Origin: Trichomonas vaginalis G3
Lineage: Eukaryota > Parabasalia > Trichomonadida > Trichomonadidae
Length of the DNA stretch: 64,000 nucleotides
Reading direction: 5' to 3'
NCBI RefSeq assembly: GCF_026262505.1
Contig: NC_067204.1
Coordinates: forward strand, 22,599,300 to 22,663,299
Numbering within the stretch: the stretch's first letter is position 1; each line of letters opens with the position of its first letter. Positions 1-11,600 of the stretch are shown here, piece after piece. The notes beneath the pieces were generated by a model. That model saw nothing but the letters and a program-made list of their open reading frames with translations, searched no databases and had not been told where the DNA came from. The translations under genes were made by a program, and so were the position numbers.

Positions 1-561
1 GACCTCTTTTAATAGCGTTAAACGCAAATCTCCCCTCCATAGATGATTCCTATATCAAGTCACTTTTTTTTGCGTTTATTTGCATATTTCTGCGAGCAGT
101 TGCGCGCAGGTAGAATGCGCTATATTAAGGGGGTAATAATTAGATTTACTTGGAAAAACTAATGGGAAAACAAAATAACATATTGATTTTAATCCGGTAG
201 TTAGGAAAACAACATTATTCTCTATAGGGTATCACTATGTTATTCATTAAGAAAAAATGTCTTGCAATTGAAAAAATATGCAATAATTTTATAAATCCTT
301 TCGAAGTGCTGGACTGCTTGTTTGATATTCCTCGTATCCAATGAAATTGAAAGAACCTTGAGGAAATATATATATATAAGTTTAACTTAGCAAATTACGC
401 TTTTAACATAATTATCTGGATGAAAATATTATTGATTTAGACATTCATGTTGTTATTGTGTTATTTCGTATCTACAAACTTAATCAAAATACATAAATGA
501 AATCCGAAATCTTTGTGATCAGTGTTTTCTCACAGATATAATGTAGCTTTTATTTTTCCAA
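1..561. other. Gene-free AT-rich stretch upstream of the ankyrin gene
   Basis: No open frame of useful length, RNA gene or clear repeat is visible. The first 120 bases are somewhat richer in G and C than the rest, and a short TA run lies near 368-378. The last part presumably holds the promoter of the ankyrin gene at 562, but I see no clean initiator close to its start codon. Confidence 0.5.
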
Positions 562-1836
562 ATGAATTTTAAAGATGTTTTAAATGATAAAATTGAATCG
601 TATCTTTATAAAAAATTATTAATGTCTGATCAAGACACTCACCCAAATAAGTACATTGAATTGCGAAGTATGTGTAAATACTATATCGATTCATATAATG
701 CATTGTATCAGCTGAAAACTGAAAAAGAAGAAGAAATAAACAAGATTTACAAAATTCTCAAAACAGAATTGATTGATTCAAAGGAACGTCTTCCTCATAC
801 TATTATAAATGACATTTTATGTATCATTCAGTTTAATAATCGCTATACAAAGACTTATTTATCTCTTGCTAAACTCATATATGATGATTATCAAGTAAAC
901 GAGGAAATCTATGTTCTATTAGAAATTGGATACTTATTTTATAAAGAATATGGAATTAAATTAAACAAATGGGACGATTTCGAAACATTTGAATTTGAAA
1001 ATCTGAATATCCATTTCGAAGATACAATTTACCGAGCAATTATGTATAATGACTTAGAAAGATTCATCTTCTTCACCGAAATCGAAGGATTTGATAAAGA
1101 TCAAAAACTTAATTGCTATTTATATCCAGATTATTGTGGAGGATATTCATTACTTGAATTATGTTGTTACCATGGAGCCGTTGATTGTTTCAAGTTATTG
1201 AGAACGAAATTTAACTCAGAAATAACTGAAACATGTCTAGAATTATCATTTTTAGGCGGAAATCCAGAGATCATGAGTAAATGTTTGAAATTTCAAAAAC
1301 CAAATCAAGAATGCATGAAACATGCATTCATTTCACACAACATTGATTTTGTTACATTCTTGTTGAATGAATACAATTTAGAGATCAATTTAAATTATTG
1401 TGAATGGTATAATAATCTGGAATCATTTTTAGTTTATTTTGATCAAACTAATGATGTTAACAAATGCTTTCTTTATTCCGCAAGGCTCAATATTCCATCA
1501 TTACTCGAATACTTCCTTTCACATGGTGTGAATATCAATGAAAAATATCAAAATGGAAAAACTGCTCTTCATATTGCGGCTCTATTTAATAGCAAAGAAA
1601 CAGCCAAACTTCTTATTTCACATGGTATAAATATCAATGAAAAAGATAAATACGGACAAACCACTCTTCATTTGGCAGCAAGTCACAATAGTAAAGAAAC
1701 AGCTGAACTTCTTATTTCACATGGTATAAATATCAATGAAAGAGATAATTATGGAAAAACCGCTCTTCATTTTGCAGCACGTTATAATTGTAAAAAAACA
1801 GCCGAACTTCTTATTTCACATGGTTTAAAGGATTAG
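562..1836 (+). CDS. Ankyrin-repeat protein, DUF3447 type
   Basis: This 424-residue protein has an N-terminal helical region (about 1-150), a DUF3447-like central region (about 190-310) and three well-formed 33-residue ankyrin repeats at the C-terminus (about 330-424). The repeats carry the GKTALH.AA and ETAELLISHG signatures and are nearly identical to each other, which suggests recent repeat expansion or gene conversion. DUF3447/ankyrin proteins form one of the largest gene families of Trichomonas; their partners are mostly unknown, and ankyrin repeats generally mediate protein-protein contacts. No signal peptide or membrane segment is seen, so it is probably cytosolic. The ATG at 562 is the first in frame. 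The specific role cannot be inferred. Confidence 0.88.
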   Translation: MNFKDVLNDKIESYLYKKLLMSDQDTHPNKYIELRSMCKYYIDSYNALYQLKTEKEEEINKIYKILKTELIDSKERLPHTIINDILCIIQFNNRYTKTYLSLAKLIYDDYQVNEEIYVLLEIGYLFYKEYGIKLNKWDDFETFEFENLNIHFEDTIYRAIMYNDLERFIFFTEIEGFDKDQKLNCYLYPDYCGGYSLLELCCYHGAVDCFKLLRTKFNSEITETCLELSFLGGNPEIMSKCLKFQKPNQECMKHAFISHNIDFVTFLLNEYNLEINLNYCEWYNNLESFLVYFDQTNDVNKCFLYSARLNIPSLLEYFLSHGVNINEKYQNGKTALHIAALFNSKETAKLLISHGININEKDKYGQTTLHLAASHNSKETAELLISHGININERDNYGKTALHFAARYNCKKTAELLISHGLKD

Positions 1837-2719
1837 TATTTCTATATAAGATGCTTATTGTTTAAGGGGGCACTACGAGGATTAAAAAGGAAAATAGAGA
1901 AAATTGTTTGATAGTTACAAGAACTAATGATTCTGCGTTTGAAATAGCTACTTTGTTTAAGTTTAGACTGTTGCAAAGTCAAAATTGTGATTTGTATTTT
2001 GGTCTTTGCTTTGAACTTTGAAGTTTTAATTGCATGCTAATTAAGTACTTCAGGAATAAAAGCTTTTGGCCCAAGTTGCATAGCTGTTTTTCGAGTTTCG
2101 AAGTACCCATCGTTTGAGAGGAAAATTGAGTGCTTTCTGACACAAAAACCACAATTTCCAAAACTTTGAAAAGCCAAAATTTTTTAGTGTCAGAAAGTTT
2201 ACAAATATAATTTCCGCACTTTTCGTTGTCGACCTGATTTGTCTAGAGTCTGACTTTTGGAATGCAGTATTTAATAATATGTGTAAAATAAAATTTATAT
2301 TTAATTGAATATGGTTTAGGTTTCTGATTCTAAATTTCATCCATTGAAATATAGAATAAACATTACTTCATATATCGAAATCGGTTTAAATACAATGCAA
2401 AATGCATTTCTAGTGAAATATGGCTATTAAAATGGGTTAATAATTATTAAAAATTTTATTCAAGTGCCGAAATCTAACAATTTAAAATGGATTAGAAATT
2501 TTATCTCATTTGTTGCAATTCCAACGTATCTGATTAAAGAAGATTGTTGAAGATTATGAATTTTTTTATTGAATTCAATTTTGAAAAAATCTTCTATCGT
2601 CAACTTTATTCTTTTATCCGCATATTTTTATAGATAATACTAATAAGAAGAAAAATGGAAAATTCAATATGCGAATAAAAATTAATAAACGTAAATGTGA
2701 CAAATAATTATCATAAAAT
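1837..2719. other. Gene-free stretch between the ankyrin and EB1 genes
   Basis: This 880-base AT-rich region has only short open frames with no recognisable protein features. I see no RNA gene or repeat. The last 15 bases hold the initiator of the EB1-like gene. Confidence 0.5.
2711..2716 (+). promoter_or_regulatory. Trichomonad-type initiator (Inr) of the EB1-like gene
   Basis: TCATAA fits the TCA(C/T)(T/A) initiator known to set transcription start in Trichomonas vaginalis. Its A lies 7 bases upstream of the ATG at 2720, a normal spacing for the very short 5' leaders of this organism. It supports the chosen start. Confidence 0.55.
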
Positions 2720-3676
2720 ATGTCTAAGCCTCTTGGTATGATGAGTGGTGCCTACTTTGTAGGAAGAGGAGAACTACTCGCATGGATTAATGATTTGCTT
2801 AAAATTAACTACACAAAAGTCGAAGACACTTCTAATGGAGCAGCATTTTGTCAAGTAATTGATGCTATTCACCCAGGAACTGTAGCACTAGGTCGTGTTA
2901 AATTCGACGCTTATAGCCCAGATGATATGACTTCTAACTATAAAGTTTTGCAAGATGCTTTTCACAAGAATGATATTCAGCAATACATCGATGTTGTTAC
3001 GTTAGTTAAAGGAAAGTATATGGCTGCTTTGGAATTGTTCCAATGGATCCATGGCTACTACTTACAGACAGGCCCACACGATGAATATGATGCAGTCGCC
3101 AGGCGTAAGCATTTCAAGTGCAAAGAGCCAACAGGTCAAGTTAAGATAGGTCAAGCTAATGCTGTTAAACCAGCAGGTATGGCAAAAAGAACAAGACCAG
3201 TTGCTGGTGTTGCTCCAACATGCATATTGAATGAAGCAAATGTTCCACAAAACTACGGAAACGGTGGAAACTTACCAGTTGGAGCTATTCCTAATGCAGC
3301 ATCTGCAAATCTTCATTCAGAACTTTATCAAAAATCAACAAAGAAACTTCCAGTTAAAGGCACAACAAAACCTGCAGCGGCAGCAGCTACAAAGAAGACT
3401 ACAACAACTACAACCGCTGCTGCTCCAAAATCTACATCCACAGCAGGAAATGCAGAATTGAAGCAAATGAAGTCACAAGTTAATGAAATGCGTGAAGAAA
3501 TAGATCAACTTACACAAGAAAGAGATTTCTACTATGGAAAACTCAGAAGAATTGAGGAATTCTGCCAAGTTAATGAAAGCGATGATATGGTCAAGAAGAT
3601 TCTTGAAATTATGTATGAAACTGATGAAGAACATGGATTCGTCCAACCAGATGCCAATGGTGAGGAAGAAGAATAA
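2720..3676 (+). CDS. EB1/MAPRE-family microtubule plus-end-binding protein
   Basis: This 318-residue protein matches end-binding protein 1. An N-terminal calponin-homology domain (about 5-115) opens with the typical R.ELLAWIN segment and contains GAAFCQ...DAIHPG and the KGKYMAALEL.QW stretch. A low-complexity linker rich in Ala, Thr and Lys follows (about 120-240). A C-terminal coiled coil and EB-homology motif (about 243-300) contains FYYGKLRRIE..CQ. EB1 proteins track growing microtubule ends in mitosis, the axostyle and flagella, and recruit CAP-Gly and SxIP partners. The tail ends in a Glu run rather than the EEY/F seen in many EB1s. The stop overlaps TAAA, the polyadenylation signal reported for Trichomonas. 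Confidence 0.93.
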   Translation: MSKPLGMMSGAYFVGRGELLAWINDLLKINYTKVEDTSNGAAFCQVIDAIHPGTVALGRVKFDAYSPDDMTSNYKVLQDAFHKNDIQQYIDVVTLVKGKYMAALELFQWIHGYYLQTGPHDEYDAVARRKHFKCKEPTGQVKIGQANAVKPAGMAKRTRPVAGVAPTCILNEANVPQNYGNGGNLPVGAIPNAASANLHSELYQKSTKKLPVKGTTKPAAAAATKKTTTTTTAAAPKSTSTAGNAELKQMKSQVNEMREEIDQLTQERDFYYGKLRRIEEFCQVNESDDMVKKILEIMYETDEEHGFVQPDANGEEEE

Positions 3677-3952
3677 ACTATATTACTTTTCTGTTACAAA
3701 TTAAAAAAAAATATATGAGAATTATCGATATTTAAAAGACTGAATATGCAATAATAACTGTAGAAAGAAGAGTCAATCTTTTTGATAAGAGTTTTCTTGT
3801 ATTATTTTTTTTATATTAAATATAAAAAAAATAAATAAAATTAAGATGAAATATTAATAGTTTTTTACAAACTAGCAAATAAATAACAGTTTAAACTTAT
3901 ATTGTACATACATAAAAAAATTATATGATATAAAGTTGAGATTTCGGATCTG

Positions 3953-4762
3953 TTAGTCAAGTTTAATAGTCCAGTATCCGATTCTGTAGAGGGTCTTGAC
4001 TAATGGTTTTTCGAAATTTCTGATAACAGAATCGAAGAAAAGAACTTTCTTTCGGATTCTGCTTGCATCAATTTCCGGATCAATACCGTATCTCGCGCAT
4101 AATTCAAGAATTTCGGCTGAAGCTCCGAAATCGATTAAATGAAGATGGGAAAAAACACCCATTACAATATCTTTTGATGCTGCAACAGGGAAAATGTAGT
4201 TTCGACTGTTAAAGAATGGTGGTTGCTTGGAAACTTTTGGATAAAAGAACTTAACGTAAGAAACTTGATGTCTTGGTAAACCATCGACTTGGCCGACATA
4301 AGATTGGTCGATAACCATCTTTCCACAAGCTCTCATTCCACCTAAAATAAATTTAGTATATGGATTTGGCTTGGAATGGTATAATCGGATCGTATTTGGA
4401 TATTTTTGACGTAATTTATCAATAATAGTCAAGAAATCTTTTTGGGATTCCTCGATGAAACAAATTACTTCAAATTTTTCCCAAGTACTTAAGGCCTTTT
4501 GAAGGTGATGAAGAATATAATTTAATTGCTTTTCTAATTGAAGTACTGTATCGGGTGATTGATAAAGAACAGTAACAAATATCTTTTCACTAGGCTCTTG
4601 GTAAATTGCCTGCTCTTTAACGTTATTAAACGCTTCGTATTGTTCTGTGAAGAATGGAGTCTTGGGGAAGAAATAATTAAATGTACTGACAAAGAATCTC
4701 AATAATAATGCAATCAGAATTATGACAGCAAAGAATGTGAGAAAACTGAAATCTGAAAGCAT
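3953..4762 (-). CDS. ALG5-like glycosyltransferase family 2 protein, divergent
   Basis: From the ATG at 4762 this is a 269-residue protein with one N-terminal hydrophobic anchor (about 6-26) and a GT-A-like domain. The segment GGMRACGKMVID resembles the region before the acidic donor site in dolichyl-phosphate glucosyltransferases, and the DFGASAEILELCARYGID segment resembles the conserved FD.EL..LA stretch near their C-terminus. ALG5 makes dolichyl-phosphate-glucose at the ER face for N-glycan assembly. Here the usual metal-binding acidic motif is not clear, so it may be a divergent or inactive paralogue. The frame stays open upstream of 4762, but the next candidate start there is GTG. The ATG at 4762 lies 20 bases after a TCACTT initiator, which decides the start. 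Confidence 0.55.
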   Translation of the reverse strand: MLSDFSFLTFFAVIILIALLLRFFVSTFNYFFPKTPFFTEQYEAFNNVKEQAIYQEPSEKIFVTVLYQSPDTVLQLEKQLNYILHHLQKALSTWEKFEVICFIEESQKDFLTIIDKLRQKYPNTIRLYHSKPNPYTKFILGGMRACGKMVIDQSYVGQVDGLPRHQVSYVKFFYPKVSKQPPFFNSRNYIFPVAASKDIVMGVFSHLHLIDFGASAEILELCARYGIDPEIDASRIRKKVLFFDSVIRNFEKPLVKTLYRIGYWTIKLD

Positions 4763-4778
4763 GAGATTAAGAATCAAA

Positions 4779-4784
4779 AAGTGA
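4779..4784 (-). promoter_or_regulatory. Initiator of the ALG5-like gene
   Basis: On the minus strand this reads TCACTT, a good match to the Trichomonas initiator, with the A 20 bases upstream of the ATG at 4762. It argues for the shorter protein. Confidence 0.5.
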
Positions 4785-4865
4785 CAACAAAAGCTTTTGA
4801 TTTTACCAAATGAAAGAGCTTTCACTACCCATATTTTGTTAATATCACATTATTGATTTGGGAAT

Positions 4866-5290
4866 TATAATAGTGTCATCTACAGCTCAATATGTACATT
4901 TTAAAAGGTTTTCTTTGATTTTCAATGATATTTGCAAATATATGCTGCAATATGAAGAGCAGTTTTTCCATATTTATCTTTTTGACTGATATTTGAACAA
5001 TGTATAATAAGAATTTCACTAGGCTCCTGATAATTATTTGTTGCTGCAAAATGAAGAGCGGATTTTCTACCTTAATATTTTTTCCCCAATTATATTTACA
5101 CCATGCCAAATAAGAAGTTCAAATGTTTCTTTACTATTATTTTGTACAGACTAATGAAGAACTGTCTATCCATAATATATGAAGAACAGAACGACATGAA
5201 ATTATTTATGAATTTTGATTGAGTTTGTCGATATAACATGACACAATAAGAATGTTTAAAACAACACGACTTTCATTGAGAAACTTAAAT
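4866..5290 (-). pseudogene. Remnant of an ankyrin-repeat gene
   Basis: Translated on the minus strand, short pieces in different frames resemble ankyrin repeats: DKYGKTALHIAA near 4950, a SALHFAA-like piece near 5055 and a KETFELLIWHG-like piece near 5120. These match the repeats of the intact ankyrin gene at 562. Stops and frame changes separate the pieces, and no start or complete domain remains. It is a decayed host gene of the DUF3447/ankyrin family, probably a broken tandem or dispersed duplicate. Confidence 0.7.
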
Positions 5291-5539
5291 TATTAAATTA
5301 GATTGTGAAGTTGAAGCGTTATCTGGATAAATGTTGCAACTAAAATAAATGCATTGTTTCTTCTTAATAGGTAGTTTTTCTTTGAAAGCGAGGTAAATTT
5401 CCTTCAGCTATGAATTTGAAGTGATTATATATAAAATCAAATATCATAAATATAGCAATCATTTATGCAATTAAATATAAACAAGAAAAGATAAAAAAAT
5501 AAAGAGGAAAAAAATTAAAATTAAAAATAAAATACAAAA

Positions 5540-8047
5540 TTACATATCTGAAGATTTCTGGAATGCTTCATAAAGGATAGTATAATCAATCTTTTGATCG
5601 GAGCAAACAGCTTCGATAAATTTTTGAATTTGAATGTTCAAATTATTTCCGAATGCGTTGATCATTATATTCCTTGCTTCTTCGATACCAATAGCCTTGC
5701 AGATTATCTGTAAGAACGATGCCATCTTCGAAAGGTTGACATCCTGGTAGATATTGTAAAGTCCGACACATAATGAGACAATTGCTGCTCTCAAAAAGTC
5801 CGGATCTATCGGAGGAGTCATTTGAATACGTTTATCAATTGCTATGGCCACGTAATAAGGAGTATCTTGGGTTGCTCTTTCTGAGTAGTTTGCGGTGAGC
5901 ATTTCTAGGATCAGCTCCGGGGGAGTTGAGAACCATAGGATAGGGTGATCTTTTAGGATCAAAGCAAACTCGTACGCCGCTTTTTGGCCTTCGGAATCAT
6001 TTGGATTTATCGAAGCAATCAATTGGGAGAGGCTTTCGATAGGTAAATACCGCTGTATGATAGGAGTAAGGCACAAATGAAAAGGATAAAAGGAGTTACT
6101 GCGAATAACATTATCAAGATATTGCGCAGCGAGTTGGCTGATGTCCAGGAAGACAGTGATGGCTCGTATAAGTTCTACATACAATGTTTGCAGGATTTCG
6201 GACTGATCGTAGAAGTTTTTGCCGATTATTGCTCTGGCATCTTCAATTATTTGCATCAAAAACGACTTAAACCACTCGTTTACCTTGATTTTCCTCAGGT
6301 TCTTTGCGATTTCGTACAAAATGGCCATAACTTCTATGAAATTCTTAGGAGAATCTGTATCAACAGCTTTTTGAATGGCTTCAATGATGATGGAGTGAAC
6401 ACCTGTACCTACATCATCGGACTGATACAATGAAAGCAAGGAAATGATGGAAGCAAGTGGGTAAAAGTCGATTTTTGTTGAATCTCCTTCGTAAATTTCG
6501 AAAGGATCGCATTTCTTCTCGGTGAGATAGGAGAAAACAGATTGTTCTATCTCAGGAGGGTTATCTAGGTTACGGATAATGTGTTTAAAGAGAACTTTGT
6601 GGGAATAAAAATCTTCATCTGAGTCAAAGTTATCAATAATGATTTTGAAGAACTGTTCTGCGTATTCTGGGAATTTTCTGCCAACTCTTTGGATGAAAAA
6701 TAGTGTTGAAGGAGGATATTCGTCCAATTGAAGCAAAGCTGTGCAGGAGAGGTTTCCAAGTTGGTTCTTATACTGTAAACTCGTATCATCATCCTTCATA
6801 GCTTTCCAAAGATGGGCTACGGCGCTGAAAAGTCCATTTGTTGGATTATTTAACATCTGATTAAGGGCGGAATTAAGGGATTCCCTCATAATTTGGCTGG
6901 ATTCATCTTCCTTGGCCTGCGAATTGTCATCTGTGGAAGGTTTTGCGTTCCAAATCTCTTTTAATACGGCAGACATGTCTTCGATGGGCGGAAGATCGCG
7001 ATCGAGCAGCTTAATGACTTCAACAAAGATAAATTCGAGGACATCTTTGTTGAAATGCTCGTCTGTAAATGCTTGGATAAATCTTGACAAATTAAAGAGT
7101 AATTTCGGCCAGCATTCGTTGTCGAGAGGGGCAGATTCAAGGAATAATGCAAATTCTTCAAGCATTGCCGATAGAATTTCGTAAAATTCTTGTGTTTGTA
7201 GGAAATTCGTTTCTGCTTGCAAAACTCCGCCCCAAAGGAGCATCAACTGACTGCATACATCATCATCTTCGATGTCACCTCGTAAATGCTGCGATAATCG
7301 TATAAATAATTCGTAAAGTTGGAAATAAAATTCTGGATCTCTATCGTTATTGTAAGAAAAGCATAGTACAATAATATCTATGACGATTTTGATTTGATTG
7401 AAATTGTTAAAAGTTTGATAAAAGCGTTCAAAAACCCAATCATAACCTTCAAAGTTATCCATGTATTGGAGTAAGAGCTGAAACACTTTCAGCCATTGAA
7501 GGGATGTTGGCTGCTCGTATAAAACCCTTGGGCAGACTTCGAGTAACATTAATCTTGAAGGAGTCATGTTTTCCAGATACTTTTTAGTAAAAGGACTTGC
7601 ATTTTCTTCGAGATATAATATGAGAAAGTCGAGATAGAAGTCTTGTGGAAAGTTGTTTTCCATAAATGTCGGCATCGAAAGATTCGGGTCGTCCGATAAA
7701 ATTGATACATCAATTAAATTAAGTAATGCATATCTGTACGCAATATCATCTCTTTTCGCCTTATTTTCTTCAAGGAATTGAAATAAAATTGAAACAAAAG
7801 ATTGAACCATATCTTGAGTGAAATATCTCCAACTATCTTGGACTTTCGATTTTGTTAGCATAAGGGAAGTAATAACAACATTCGTACTATGTTTTTTGTA
7901 CTCAATAATGAATTGTAATGCAACCTCTAAACAATTTTGCTGCTCGCCCCAATGATAAAGGATTTCTAGCGCCTCATTGCGTTCATCTGTTTTGACTTCA
8001 GGGTCGTTTATCTTATTAATTAACTGTTCTATTAAGGCGGCATCCAT
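5540..8047 (-). CDS. Importin-beta-superfamily nuclear transport receptor (importin 13/exportin type)
   Basis: This 835-residue, mostly helical protein starts with an importin-beta N-terminal-like segment (about 1-130: INKINDP...RNEALEILYHW, then a SWRYFT...FVSILFQFL segment), followed by repeated amphipathic helices in HEAT-like spacing to the C-terminus. The length suits karyopherins such as importin 13, transportin 3 or exportins, which bind Ran-GTP and move cargo through nuclear pores. The frame is open for 15 further codons upstream, with an ATG at 8083, but the Met at 8047 (MDAALIEQ) gives the natural N-terminus. It is divergently arranged with the UBR4-like gene. The cargo cannot be assigned. 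Confidence 0.7.
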   Translation of the reverse strand: MDAALIEQLINKINDPEVKTDERNEALEILYHWGEQQNCLEVALQFIIEYKKHSTNVVITSLMLTKSKVQDSWRYFTQDMVQSFVSILFQFLEENKAKRDDIAYRYALLNLIDVSILSDDPNLSMPTFMENNFPQDFYLDFLILYLEENASPFTKKYLENMTPSRLMLLEVCPRVLYEQPTSLQWLKVFQLLLQYMDNFEGYDWVFERFYQTFNNFNQIKIVIDIIVLCFSYNNDRDPEFYFQLYELFIRLSQHLRGDIEDDDVCSQLMLLWGGVLQAETNFLQTQEFYEILSAMLEEFALFLESAPLDNECWPKLLFNLSRFIQAFTDEHFNKDVLEFIFVEVIKLLDRDLPPIEDMSAVLKEIWNAKPSTDDNSQAKEDESSQIMRESLNSALNQMLNNPTNGLFSAVAHLWKAMKDDDTSLQYKNQLGNLSCTALLQLDEYPPSTLFFIQRVGRKFPEYAEQFFKIIIDNFDSDEDFYSHKVLFKHIIRNLDNPPEIEQSVFSYLTEKKCDPFEIYEGDSTKIDFYPLASIISLLSLYQSDDVGTGVHSIIIEAIQKAVDTDSPKNFIEVMAILYEIAKNLRKIKVNEWFKSFLMQIIEDARAIIGKNFYDQSEILQTLYVELIRAITVFLDISQLAAQYLDNVIRSNSFYPFHLCLTPIIQRYLPIESLSQLIASINPNDSEGQKAAYEFALILKDHPILWFSTPPELILEMLTANYSERATQDTPYYVAIAIDKRIQMTPPIDPDFLRAAIVSLCVGLYNIYQDVNLSKMASFLQIICKAIGIEEARNIMINAFGNNLNIQIQKFIEAVCSDQKIDYTILYEAFQKSSDM

Positions 8048-8641
8048 TTTTCTTTGAAAAAAAAATCGATTTTTTTTTCTCATTATTTTCAAAGAAAAAT
8101 AATCAACACCTTAAATTATCGTAATTTGTATCGTTGAAAATCATGTAACATATATCAACATACCATAAAATGAATTTTTACAGTTTCAAAAATTCTTATT
8201 TTGGATTTTTTCACTGGAATTTAGATTTCGAATCACTCATAAAACCATAGATTTCCTCTTCATGGCTTCACATATTGCTATAGTATAATAATTAATCGAC
8301 AGTTAGCCTTATAATAGTATCATCAAAGAAGTTTATTGATCATATCTATGTTCATAAGTTTTTTTAGGTTCTACACACTCACTAACCTCTAGGGTTTCAT
8401 ACACACCTTAGTTCTCACTCATAAAAAAAATCTCAGATTTTTATATAAGATCATTTTTGGCTTGTTTGTAATTCTTTATTATCATTCGCATGCATCATGA
8501 AAGTACCTGTAATGAAAGACTGCATTTTGATAAACCAATATTTATGATGACAATCAGAATATCAAAAAAATTTAACTTCACGCCGATAGATTATTGAAAA
8601 AATCTTGCCACTAAAAATTTTTTTTTCAAAATTTTTATAAG
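8048..8641. promoter_or_regulatory. Divergent promoter region between importin-like and UBR4-like genes
   Basis: This 590-base AT-rich stretch separates two divergent genes. Both starts are preceded by a long T run ending in TCAAA (minus strand near 8055, plus strand near 8627), which may be the initiators, though neither has the usual pyrimidine after TCA. No other feature is seen. Confidence 0.4.
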
Positions 8642-11600
8642 ATGTTGAAATTTATAGCTTTAAAGCCGAATCCTGAAAGCAAAGTCCCAAGGATACAAAA
8701 ACTCCTTGATATGATCAGCGGGGACAAAAATGAAGGATTCTATAAGCTTGCAAATTCTTTATTTCATTCAAATAATTTAAATCCTCAATATTCTCTTATA
8801 GCCTTTCAAGATATTATCTCTCTTGCACCACTTAACGGCACAATGCCATATGAAGAAGAGAAAATAAGTCCACTTTCTTCTTATAAATGGCTATATTTAA
8901 TTTATTCGCTTTCAGTCAAACAGCTTACAACAGATTTAGAACTAGAAGTAGGTAGAATCGAATATTTATTCACTCAATTTTTATTTTATATCGAAAAGTC
9001 AGATTATTCTAAGCCATTTGTTTTACCTTTCATTTGTGGAATACTTAGTGTCGCCGCTCACATTCTTGACAAGCTAGACAAGAAGTTTTTCCCTCATAAT
9101 TTCGTTTCAGACCATGCTTTTCAATTATTATTTAAATTATTCCAACTCGAGATCGTTTCTGATACAGAAAAGACTATTGCTACAGCTGATTTTTCAGAAC
9201 CGAACATTTTTGCCTTCTGTTTACCTTTGAGTTTGGAATTTATTTCTCCACTCAATGTTTTTCAAGATATGAAGACTCTTCTCTCAGCTTCTGTTCTTCG
9301 TGTCCTCATCAGAATACTTCCTGTTGCATTACCATCCAATCTTTCTGAGTTCAAAAACCTAATTCAACCTTTTGCTGTCAGTGGAGTTACGAAACAAGCC
9401 GGGGAAGCCGCTCTTATACTTCTTTTCAAAGGAAATGAAGATGCCGCGTTCAAATTCTCAGACCAAATATGTTATTCTTCACTTGTCAAAATTATCGAAG
9501 AACTTTACAAGACATCGAACAAATTCTCTGTTTCTTTATCATATTCAGACTCCATAACCCTCTCCAAGCAGCTCAAAGGCCTCAACGACATCTCAATTAT
9601 CAGACCTCAAAATTGGGTGAACTATTTACACGAAAATTCCGAACTATCAACAATACTATGTTCCATAGCTACCAGCGGATACAACCAGGACTTCATTGTT
9701 GCAACAGTTACTTTATTAAGAATCGGTGAAGTGAAATTAACTCATGATTTGATATTATTCCTACTACAGTTGCTTATATCATCATCTCTTCCTGTTCTGA
9801 GAGACGAATCCAGCAAATTGCTCTTATTAAATTATGAAGAAATTATATCCGAAATTCCGAAGATTCTTCCCGAAGTTTCTAACTGCGGATCTCATAGTGA
9901 AACATTTTTCTCCTTCCTGAAAGAGTTAGTTCCTAAACTTGGCGACAAATCTGCTGATTTAATTAAATCAATCCAAAATTCAATAGTTTGCGAAACCAAT
10001 TCTTTGAAGAAGCTTCCCAATTCATTCCTTTACTCGCAGATCTCCCAATACATAGATTTCCCAGCATCATATTTAGATACTCGACCATGTATGATCTGCA
10101 ACAATCCAGAGATCAAAGCAACAAGATATATGTTATCAGACATCAGAGAATTCATCAAATTCTCACACGACCAATTATTTGTCAAATTCAATACACCGTT
10201 AATTTTACAAAGTATTGATTTGAATTTTTACGCGAAGAAAACAACGAGATTACCTCGAATTGTTGAAGTCTATGTCAGTTCACAAGAATTGAATGATCCA
10301 AATGAACTGAAATCGAAGAAACCACAATGGTCACATGTCTGTGATTTAGAATTCGAAAGGGATTCTAATACAGCGAAAGTTGATTTTCCTTTGAGTTTAT
10401 TTGCCACGTGTATTCAATTCCATTATACAGAATTTTGGGAAGAAGCAGAAGGACAAAGACTTTCATGTCCACTTTGTCATAATGGAAAACCAGATCCAAG
10501 GTCCGGATTATGTCCAAACTGTCATGAAAACATTTATCAATGCAGGGATTGCAGATACACAAACTATGAACATTTGGATGGTTTCCTTTGCGCTGAATGC
10601 GGATCAAGTCCATATTGTAATTTCGAAACACATGTTACAGCAATAAGATCTTTCTCTCACACTCACATTTCTAATGAAAATGAGTGCGACACGAGTTTGT
10701 CAAAAGCTGACGAACTACTCGCTGAAGCACATAAATACTTCAGCCAGTTATCCAATTACAAGAAAGATATTGATAATGTTATTTCACCAACAAATAATTT
10801 GACAGTGTCAGAAAAAACAAATAAATTGCAAGATTTGTATAATGAAAAGTGCCGAAATCTTTTCAACCAGTTGACACAAGTTGTACAACATGTTTGCTCT
10901 ATAAGAAGTGCTGTTGGAAAATATAAGAATAGAATAACAAATAGTTTGTCGCATGCTGATTTTAATTCTTGTTATAATTGCAGAAAAACTTATCTTCTTA
11001 ATTCACTTCACTTCTTAGGTGAACTGACCACTTTACCAGAAACTATATTGCAGCAAGTTGAAATACCGAAATTGCTCATTTCTTTCTCTGATGATCCTTT
11101 GTTTGGATCGACTTCAATCAAGAGTTTGACAAATTATTGTAAAATTAATATAAATCTGACAAATAACATTTTGTCACTTTTCAAACAAAATCTTCCAAAT
11201 CCAAGTCCAGCGTTAGTTAATTTAGTTTGTTCTCTACAGGAAATTGATGATGGATACAAACAACAGAGATTAGAAACTTTAGTTAACTGTTTGAATTATT
11301 GTTTTGAATTTTTGACTTCATCTCCTTCTTTCACTTCACTTGTATTTCAACCAATCTTTGAATCCATCTGCAAGTCACCATTGATTATCAGACAGAAAGA
11401 GAAATACTTGAAATACAAGATTTTGAAGGAATTTTCGTCAAAAATCAATCTCAAAAGAAATTATACACTTTGCTTGGATTTGTTCGATGAAAAACTAATG
11501 AAAGTGTTATTGGTTGAATGCACAAACCAGTCTGTCCGCCAAATCTTCAGCTGCTTATTAAAAGACACTTCAGAAATTTCACATGAAATTAAACTCAAAA

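Noticed and set aside
1979-2340. Overlapping minus-strand open frames
   Set aside because: No domain, no initiator and low-complexity composition; probably chance in AT-rich DNA.
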